This document shows, piece after piece, positions 6,285-11,496 of a stretch of 11,496 nt of DNA. Position 1 is the stretch's first letter. Each line of letters opens with the position of its first letter. The stretch comes from Chloroflexota bacterium. GTDB taxonomy: Bacteria > Chloroflexota > Anaerolineae > Anaerolineales > Villigracilaceae. Location: assembly GCA_021796315.1 (NCBI GenBank), contig JAJYOH010000132.1:1-11496 (forward strand), in the 5' to 3' direction. The translations under genes and the position numbers were made by a program. Below the pieces are notes generated by a model. It did not search any database and had not been told where the DNA came from. It saw only the letters and a program-made list of their open reading frames with translations.

Positions 6285-8356
6285 CTCTTTTGCGACTGGC
6301 GTGCTAACTGGATGGCAATCAACAATGCTATTGCTTCCAAGAGGAACAAAATAGTTAACAAAGGCCAATGGCCCCGCAAGCCATGGACAAAGGCTTGGAT
6401 GGAATCGAAAGCCACGATTAACGAAAGCCCAAGCATCACTCCGAGGAAGATAGCGTTTCGTAGCGTGTCTGTAAACTTCGATCGGGCTTTGAGAAGTTCC
6501 AACAATTCCAACCATCCCACGCAAAGCATTAGCGCAGTGGGCAATATTGCCGGATACGCATAACGTGCCCATGGATATAAAGGGCTTAAGCTATAATCTG
6601 ATGCCCCTCTTGTCCCTGCCATAAACCACGGAACAACAAAAGCCATTCCCAAGATAACAATGATGTCCCATCGCAGCCCCTTGCGCTTGAACCACAGAGC
6701 GAGGACGGAACCGCCAATCCCAAGAATCGTTATCAACATCAAAAAGTAATTTGCAGGAGGCCATGGAATAGGAACTTTGTCTCCCGCCACACTGGCCCAA
6801 AATGTTCTGAACATCGTAACCAGGGATTCTTGGTAATACCAGCCAGTTCCTTTCCAATCCTGAAGAGTAGCCAGGATAAAGGGAGGATTGAATCCGCGAA
6901 TTGACAAATATCTGGTAGTGAGTCGATCCATCCAGGAACGAAATCTGACACCAGGTTGAACCGCTGAACCATTCTGAATCAAGTTTTGGAAGGGACGATT
7001 ATCCCATTTGCCGCTTGTTCCGTTCTGGTCCGCGAATTGAGGTGTACTTCTGTTAAATTCTCCAGCAGCCAACACTAGACCGTTGAAAAATATCTGGTTT
7101 TCCGAGATTTTCTGGGAAGCATATTGAATATTGATTCTTGCCCTGATGGCATCTGCTGGCACTAAAATGGTTTGATGGAAGAATGCAGGTTGGCTACTTA
7201 AACTTAGCTGAACTGGCGTCGAACTTACAAGGCTATTGTTGCTCGTCAAGAATGTAAGGATCGGTGAGTCAATCTGTGTGTCGTGACTGGCCCAGGCCCA
7301 GATTCCTAAAGTGACTGTTTGGCCTTGAAGCGATCCAATATCATTCGGGGATAGGAATTGGATGATTTGTCCGCTTGAGTTTACACCAGGACCGCCGATC
7401 TGAAAGGCATAGTTGCTGGCAGGTGATGTCGTTGTCTTTATGCGCGGTAAAGTTGGCGTGGCCGGGACTTGGTACCAAGCCAGCGGGCTTCCGAATTGCA
7501 GCATCGCAAAAAGTACGAGCAGGAGTACAAGCGCGGTCAATCCCAGTTTCACCGCCATGAATTTGCCGGGTCTGATGGCAAACGCTAGCACGAACGGGGT
7601 AAGCAAAAAAGCGAACCAGGAAGTGTTCTTACTCAAATAACATAGGGCCAGAGTGAAAGCCAAAAAGATAATCCTGCCAGCTGAATAACCTCGCTTCATC
7701 AACCTAAGACTTGCCCACAAGAAAAAAGATGCCGCTAAAACCGCGCCGACATCATTGTTTACAGAGGTCATGGTGTCTGTGAACGCGGGAAGCAAGGCAA
7801 GAAATGCGGGGACCATCCAACGAAGAGGATGTCCTTCCGATACGATCTCGCCCAGAGCGCACCAGGCGACCAAAATGATAAACAGATAAAGCAAGAATGA
7901 GATAGAACGAGCTGCATAATATTGAACAAGGATATCTGCGCTGTGCAGGAGTCTGAGTGGAAGGGATGCAAGAAAATAATATCCAGGAGGGTCACCTACC
8001 TGTGGAACACCAATCACAATTGGTTCGGAACCGGAAAGATTGGGGTGAAAGTTGCGGATTTGGTACCACCCGTATTTCATCAGAGAGTTTCCCACTTCCC
8101 GGCGCATCTCCTGATTGTATTGTCCCACTTTGGGCCAGGTGGGAAGATTGGCTGCCAGCCAGGCATACTCGAAATGTCCTGGCTCGTCATAATGCCACCA
8201 GGGAGGAATAACGGCAACAAGGATTATTGCTTCCAGTAAGCCGAGAAGAAGGATTGAGATGAGCACATGTCGCCTTTTCCATATCCTTAGCATGAAGGGA
8301 ATCGGCGCCTCGGTAAATCGTGTGCTTGACTGTGAAGGAGTGACAGGTCGCATCAT
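6281..8356 (-). CDS. DUF2142-like GT-C membrane protein with beta-sandwich insert
   Basis: A 691-residue polytopic membrane protein. After the first membrane segment (about 32-51) comes HYDEPGHFEYA (55-65), the acidic DE motif of the first outer loop typical of DUF2142 and GT-C glycosyltransferases. Further marks are SVNND (198-202), LSKNTSW (241-247), and ARYAYPAILP (597-606), which resembles the GRYL.P motif of the family. Residues about 300-470 between membrane blocks form a soluble Ser/Thr/Asn-rich beta-type region like a carbohydrate-binding sandwich. Membrane segments resume near 535-555 and continue to the C-terminus. The likely role is transfer of a sugar from a lipid-linked donor on the outer face; donor and acceptor cannot be told. 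ATG-ATG at 8356 follows GGGGAAAGA. The gene faces away from the ABC exporter genes and converges on its membrane-protein neighbour. Confidence 0.82.
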   Translation of the reverse strand: MMRPVTPSQSSTRFTEAPIPFMLRIWKRRHVLISILLLGLLEAIILVAVIPPWWHYDEPGHFEYAWLAANLPTWPKVGQYNQEMRREVGNSLMKYGWYQIRNFHPNLSGSEPIVIGVPQVGDPPGYYFLASLPLRLLHSADILVQYYAARSISFLLYLFIILVAWCALGEIVSEGHPLRWMVPAFLALLPAFTDTMTSVNNDVGAVLAASFFLWASLRLMKRGYSAGRIIFLAFTLALCYLSKNTSWFAFLLTPFVLAFAIRPGKFMAVKLGLTALVLLLVLFAMLQFGSPLAWYQVPATPTLPRIKTTTSPASNYAFQIGGPGVNSSGQIIQFLSPNDIGSLQGQTVTLGIWAWASHDTQIDSPILTFLTSNNSLVSSTPVQLSLSSQPAFFHQTILVPADAIRARINIQYASQKISENQIFFNGLVLAAGEFNRSTPQFADQNGTSGKWDNRPFQNLIQNGSAVQPGVRFRSWMDRLTTRYLSIRGFNPPFILATLQDWKGTGWYYQESLVTMFRTFWASVAGDKVPIPWPPANYFLMLITILGIGGSVLALWFKRKGLRWDIIVILGMAFVVPWFMAGTRGASDYSLSPLYPWARYAYPAILPTALMLCVGWLELLELLKARSKFTDTLRNAIFLGVMLGLSLIVAFDSIQAFVHGLRGHWPLLTILFLLEAIALLIAIQLARQSQKS

Positions 8357-8380
8357 TCTTTCCCCGGAGGGACATCTATG

Positions 8381-8386
8381 ATTATA
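8381..8386 (-). promoter_or_regulatory. Perfect TATAAT -10 box before the DUF2142-like gene
   Basis: The minus strand reads TATAAT 24 bases upstream of the ATG at 8356, in an AT-rich patch. No good -35 hexamer is seen at 16-19 bases. Promoter function is therefore plausible but not certain, and the transcript leader would be very short. Confidence 0.4.
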
Positions 8387-8427
8387 ACCCTCTGCCCGGA
8401 TTGGATGCTTTGTTCTTGGGTGACATT

Positions 8428-8453
8428 CTACTGATTGTCCCTACTGATTGTCC
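8428..8453. repeat. Tandem duplication of a 13-bp unit
   Basis: CTACTGATTGTCC occurs twice head to tail (8428-8440 and 8441-8453) in the 169-base space between the divergent DUF2142-like and ABC permease genes. It is directly followed by CTTGACG, which contains a -35-like TTGACG (8455-8460). Both copies are identical. It may be a recent slippage duplication or a doubled regulator site. Confidence 0.8.
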
Positions 8454-8525
8454 CTTGACGCATGGGTGGCTTTATGGCAATATCCTACGGCTGTATATTC
8501 CATCTTCCGGTGTATAAGGTCAGAT

Positions 8526-9380
8526 ATGGAAATTCTCAAAAAAGGGAATGGTTTCTCCCCTATCGTTATCACGCCTCCCTCTTCTCTGGAGCTGCCAAAT
8601 TTCCGCGAGCTTTGGGAATATAAAGGACTGCTGTTTTTCCTTGTGCGCCGCGACATCATGTTGCGTTTTCAACAAACCGTCGCCGGTTTTTTGTGGATCA
8701 TTATTCAGCCGTTGATCCAGATGTTGATCTTTTATGTGCTGTTTGGACTTCTGGTCCAAATTCCCACGAATGGTATTCCCTATACCCTTTTCTATTTGTC
8801 GGGCTTTGTAGTCTGGCAGTTCTTTACCCAGGTGGTCAATAACAGCGCGATGAGCCTTGTAGGAAATATCGGTGTGATCATCAAATCCTATTTCCCGCGA
8901 CTGGCGTTGCCACTTTCCACGGTCGCGGGCGCGCTGGTGGATTTCGTTGTCTCTTTTCTTGTCCTGCTGGTCTTTCTGCTCATTAATGGCGGTTATCCCA
9001 TTACGCTTCGTTATCTCTTGTTACCGATACTCTTGGTGCTGACTGCCATCTTTTCATCGGGAGTGGGCCTGCTCTTCGGCGCGCTAATGGTGGTTTTCAG
9101 GGATATGAAGAATCTATTGAACTTCATCATCATGATCTGGATGTACGTTACGCCCATCATGTATCCCATTTCCATCGCACCGAAAAAATACCAGATATTC
9201 TTTTACCTTAATCCGTTGACCAGCCTGGTGGAGGCATACCGCTGGGTATTTTTGGGAGACGCGGGCGGTTTGCCGCAGATTAACTACCTGCTCATCTCAC
9301 TGGCTGTTGCAGTTATCATTTGGTTTAGCGGCGCAATTACTTTTCGTTCCATGGAAAACAAGATCGCGGATGTGATGTAA
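8526..9380 (+). CDS. ABC-2 type polysaccharide/polyol-phosphate export permease (Wzm-like)
   Basis: The membrane subunit of an ABC exporter that moves a lipid-linked glycan across the cytoplasmic membrane. It is 284 residues from the ATG at 8526, as usual for Wzm/TagG proteins. An amphipathic N-terminus (ELWEYKGLLFFLVRRDIMLRF) is followed by the family pattern QQTVAGFLWIIIQPL, then about six membrane segments, with FPRLALPLSTV in the first half and MYVTPIMYP and FYLNPLTSLVEAYRW in the second half, all typical of ABC2_membrane exporters of O-antigen or teichoic acid. The frame could extend to a TTG at 8448, but AAGGT (8516-8520) sits 5 bases before the ATG at 8526, and the extra residues do not resemble the family. 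The ATPase gene starts one base after its stop, so the two are co-translated partners. Confidence 0.9.
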   Translation: MEILKKGNGFSPIVITPPSSLELPNFRELWEYKGLLFFLVRRDIMLRFQQTVAGFLWIIIQPLIQMLIFYVLFGLLVQIPTNGIPYTLFYLSGFVVWQFFTQVVNNSAMSLVGNIGVIIKSYFPRLALPLSTVAGALVDFVVSFLVLLVFLLINGGYPITLRYLLLPILLVLTAIFSSGVGLLFGALMVVFRDMKNLLNFIIMIWMYVTPIMYPISIAPKKYQIFFYLNPLTSLVEAYRWVFLGDAGGLPQINYLLISLAVAVIIWFSGAITFRSMENKIADVM

Positions 9381-9381
9381 C

Positions 9382-10161
9382 ATGGGCCGGTTAGCGATCA
9401 AGGGAGAGGAAGTCTGGAAGGAGTACCAGATCCGTCACACGCTGGAGGGGCCACAGAGTTCGTTCAAGGCGGTGCTCAATGCTCCTTTTAATTGGCTGAT
9501 GCGACGTTCAAACAAGTACACTCATATAAAAAGGTCCGAGCCTTTTTTCGCCCTGAGAGATGTCTCGTTCGAAGTGGAACACGGCGAATCGGTTGGCCTG
9601 ATCGGGCGTAATGGGGCTGGAAAGAGCACACTGCTTAAGATACTATCCCGCATCACGCGTCCATCGAGGGGTAAAATCACACTTTATGAGCATGTTAATT
9701 CCCTGCTAGAAGTGGGGACCGGTTTCAACACCGAGCTTTCAGGCCGCGATAATGTTTATCTCAACGGCAGTTTTTTGGGAATGAGGCCCTCTGAAATCAG
9801 AAGAAAGTTCGATGAGATTGTGGCTTTCTCGGAGATCGAGCAATTCATTGACACACCCGTAAAGTATTATTCCAGCGGCATGTTCGTGCGCCTCGCTTTC
9901 TCTGTTGCTGTTCACCTGACACCTGAAATCCTGTTGTTGGATGAAGTGCTTGCTGTTGGAGATTCCAGCTTCCAGCATAAGTCCATGGCAAAGATGAAGG
10001 AGTTGCTTGGAAGTGGCGCGACGATCATTTTTGTCTCGCATAATGATCATGCCGTGCGCGATATCTGCAAACGTGCCATCTGGCTGGATAAGGGGAAAGT
10101 CCGAATGGATGGGCTTTCGGGCGATGTAATAGATAAATATATCGAAGCACTGGGGGGATAG
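9382..10161 (+). CDS. ABC exporter ATPase for polysaccharide (Wzt-like, short form)
   Basis: The nucleotide-binding partner of the upstream permease. It is 259 residues, with Walker A GRNGAGKST (75-83), the variant signature YSSGM (163-167) that is usual for Wzt/TagH in place of LSGGQ, Walker B ILLLDE (183-188), a D-loop-like GDSSF and switch His220 (FVSHN). A long N-terminal stretch before the core (about 17-55, Lys/Arg-rich, then FFALRDVSFEVEHGE) is also typical of the polysaccharide-export subclass. It ends right after the nucleotide-binding domain and lacks the C-terminal carbohydrate-recognition domain of long Wzt proteins. It therefore probably belongs to the type that does not itself check a modified glycan end. 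The one-base gap from the permease stop suggests a stable operon. Confidence 0.92.
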   Translation: MGRLAIKGEEVWKEYQIRHTLEGPQSSFKAVLNAPFNWLMRRSNKYTHIKRSEPFFALRDVSFEVEHGESVGLIGRNGAGKSTLLKILSRITRPSRGKITLYEHVNSLLEVGTGFNTELSGRDNVYLNGSFLGMRPSEIRRKFDEIVAFSEIEQFIDTPVKYYSSGMFVRLAFSVAVHLTPEILLLDEVLAVGDSSFQHKSMAKMKELLGSGATIIFVSHNDHAVRDICKRAIWLDKGKVRMDGLSGDVIDKYIEALGG

Positions 10162-10262
10162 GGCCAAGGGAAATAAATCTCTGACAGCAAATACGAGTTG
10201 GTTGGCCAGCGCGATATGCCCGGTGTTTTGGCGCAAAATTGCTTTAGCCACAAACAGATTTT

Positions 10263-11213
10263 ATGGTCAATCTCGATATCGTCGTTGTAAATTGGAATGC
10301 GGGGAATCAACTATACGATTGCCTACATTCCATTCAAGCATCGAATTCTGATCCGATTTTTCAACTGTCAAGCTGTACCGTTGTTGATAACGCATCGTCC
10401 GACGGTTCTGCGGAAAAGTTGAGCGATCTCCCGTTCAACCTGACTGTTATCAGGAATTTAAAGAACAGGGGATTTGGATCTGCCTGCAATCAGGGAGCGA
10501 AAGTTGGGGATGCCGGGTATATCCTTTTCCTAAATCCTGATATCCGGTTGTTTCCCGGCAGTCTGGGGAAGGCCCTCCTTTGGCTGGAACAACCGCGCAA
10601 CAAAGATATTGGCATTCTCGGAATTCAACTTGTTGATGTGAACGGGAATCTACAACGCAATATTTCCCATTTTCCCACACCATGGTCAATACTTTACCGG
10701 ATGGTCGGCCTGGACCGTTTATGGCCCGTGCTCTTTCCTCCATACTTCATGAGCGCCCGGGATCACCAGGAAAGCAGGGAAGTAGACCACGTGCAGGGAG
10801 CCTTTTTTCTGTTGAGGCGGGAGGTATATGAAGAATTAGGAGGCTTCGATGAACGTTTTTTCATGTATTTCGAGGATGTAGATTTTGCCTATCGCGCGAA
10901 CCAGGCAGGATGGAAAAGCTATTACTTTGCTCAAGCCCAAGCTTTTCACCGCGGCGGTGGAACTTCGCAGCAGATAAAAGCCGCGCGGTTATCCTATTGG
11001 ATGGCAGGCAGGCTGCTCTATGCTTCGAAACACTTTGGATGTGCCTCGACCATTGTTATTCTTCTTGCCTCGTTTGGATTGGAGTTTTGGGCGCGCATCG
11101 GTTGGTGTCTTGTCAATTTCTCGAGACAGCATTTGGCCGAAACCCTTAGGGCTTATGGAATTTACATCAAAAGCCTGCCACAGCTATTGAGGGGTCGGGA
11201 ACGATGTCATTAG
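10263..11213 (+). CDS. Family 2 glycosyltransferase (WbbL/rhamnosyltransferase-like)
   Basis: A 316-residue inverting GT-A fold glycosyltransferase, probably at the inner face of the membrane, adding a sugar such as rhamnose from a nucleotide donor to a lipid-linked glycan. Motifs in order: IVVVNWNAG (6-14), VVDNASSDGS (40-49) in the nucleotide-binding part, NRGFGSACNQG (68-78), LNPDI (90-94) as the DxD-equivalent, VQGAFFLLRREVYEELGGFDE (about 177-197), and YFEDVDFAYR (202-211), which holds the probable catalytic acidic residue. HRGGGTS follows at 229-235. A hydrophobic patch at about 258-275 may attach it to the membrane, as in WbbL relatives. The ATG is forced: an in-frame stop lies at 10245 and no other start codon is available, but no clear ribosome site precedes it. 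It lies 101 bases after the ATPase gene on the same strand. The exact sugar cannot be told. Confidence 0.9.
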   Translation: MVNLDIVVVNWNAGNQLYDCLHSIQASNSDPIFQLSSCTVVDNASSDGSAEKLSDLPFNLTVIRNLKNRGFGSACNQGAKVGDAGYILFLNPDIRLFPGSLGKALLWLEQPRNKDIGILGIQLVDVNGNLQRNISHFPTPWSILYRMVGLDRLWPVLFPPYFMSARDHQESREVDHVQGAFFLLRREVYEELGGFDERFFMYFEDVDFAYRANQAGWKSYYFAQAQAFHRGGGTSQQIKAARLSYWMAGRLLYASKHFGCASTIVILLASFGLEFWARIGWCLVNFSRQHLAETLRAYGIYIKSLPQLLRGRERCH

Positions 11214-11403
11214 CACAGCCTGGCCTTCTTGAGACAGGCAGATATAGCATTGATTAGACCTCCTGCAAAAGCGCGTTAGCCCTGCCCTAGCACACTTCGC
11301 GCTTCCAAAGGGTATATTTGTCGAATTTGGAAATAACCCCGCGAGACCAGCAAGTCTAGATTTTACATAAGCAGTGGAGTAAAGTATGGGCTAAAATGGA
11401 GAA
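11214..11403. other. Intergenic stretch before the IS-like gene
   Basis: This 190-base region has no coding signal. AAGCGCG (11269-11275) and CGCGCTT (11298-11304) form a 7-bp inverted repeat with a 22-base gap, and no T-run follows. The left end of the mobile element probably lies inside this stretch, but no terminal repeat can be defined without the right end. Confidence 0.45.
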
Positions 11404-11496
11404 ATGCAAAAGTGTCCAAAGTGTTTCAATACGAAGCGGCAAAATAAGGCTGGCAGGACGGAAGCAGGTAGTCAACGGTATCGTTGCATGTTCTGC
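11404..11496 (+). CDS. IS1-type transposase, InsA-like zinc-finger N-terminus (3' end outside window)
   Basis: Exactly 31 codons fit before the window ends and the frame stays open. The peptide begins MQKCPKCFNTKRQN and continues through GRTEAGSQRYRC to MFC. The CPKC pair, the K.G.T..G.QRYRC segment and the second C..C pair are the zinc-ribbon pattern of InsA and related IS1-family transposase N-termini, which bind the element's ends. An in-frame stop at 11392 leaves this ATG as the only start. GGAG lies just two bases before it, closer than usual. Related zinc-ribbon transposase families (for example IS1595-type) are an alternative. Whether the element is intact cannot be judged here. Confidence 0.75.
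   Translation, partial: MQKCPKCFNTKRQNKAGRTEAGSQRYRCMFC
11404..11496 (+). mobile_element. Left part of a probable IS1-family insertion sequence
   Basis: Inferred only from the zinc-ribbon transposase start. Element ends, target duplication and the DDE part are outside the window or not recognisable, so the left boundary (somewhere in 11214-11403) is not set. Confidence 0.55.

Noticed and set aside
8448..8525. TTG-initiated N-terminal extension of the ABC permease
   Set aside because: The first ATG at 8526 has AAGGT at proper spacing and starts near the usual family N-terminus; the extension overlaps the tandem repeat and promoter-like DNA.
9739..10251. Minus-strand open frame of 170 codons
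   Set aside because: Antisense to the ABC ATPase, whose Walker and signature motifs are complete; no ribosome site or family signal.
10215..10289. Short plus-strand ORF beginning MPGVLAQN ahead of the glycosyltransferase
   Set aside because: It has no ribosome site, overlaps the glycosyltransferase start in another frame and shows no family resemblance.

Overview
The window looks like a piece of a chromosome from an uncultured or little-studied member of the Chloroflexota, most likely class Anaerolineae. This is inferred from moderate GC, the style of the secreted and lipoprotein sequences (short lipobox, Thr/Pro linker) and the LmbE-type deacetylase. No rRNA or tRNA gene is present to confirm it. 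I see no CRISPR array, plasmid functions or phage genes.

Left part (1-3290). A secreted two-domain protein runs off the left edge on the minus strand. It has a signal peptide and a C-terminal concanavalin-like domain of the DUF1349 / GH43_C2 type. A 385-base gap follows, with hairpins, a possible 27-codon leader ORF and a convincing intrinsic terminator. Then comes hutH (histidine/aromatic amino acid ammonia-lyase) on the minus strand, standing alone without hutU, hutI or hutG. The hutH upstream region holds a perfect 8-bp inverted repeat that could form two overlapping, oppositely directed promoters.

Middle part (3291-6284). On the plus strand are a small unrecognised lipoprotein, a PIG-L/LmbE-type zinc deacetylase with its own promoter, and a polytopic membrane protein of GT-C-like design. 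The last two are joined by a TGATG stop/start overlap, so they are probably co-expressed.

Right part (6281-11213). A second large GT-C-like membrane protein (DUF2142-like) lies on the minus strand and shares a CTAG stop-codon palindrome with the preceding plus-strand gene. Divergent from it is a Wzm/Wzt-type ABC exporter (permease plus ATPase), followed by a family 2 glycosyltransferase of the WbbL/rhamnosyltransferase kind. Together with the deacetylase, these genes fit the making, modification and export of a surface polysaccharide or glycolipid: sugars added in the cytoplasm by the GT2 enzyme, export by the ABC transporter, and further sugar transfer from lipid-linked donors by the two GT-C-like proteins outside the membrane. 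That pathway is inferred from gene families and context.

Right edge (11214-11496). A non-coding stretch leads into the first 31 codons of a probable IS1-type transposase (InsA zinc-finger part), so the glycan cluster seems to be bordered by a mobile element.

No clearly new defence or genetic system stands out. The most unusual points are the two neighbouring GT-C-like proteins that each carry an extracytoplasmic beta-rich insert, the Asn-His variant in the HutH substrate-selectivity position, and the symmetric divergent promoter.
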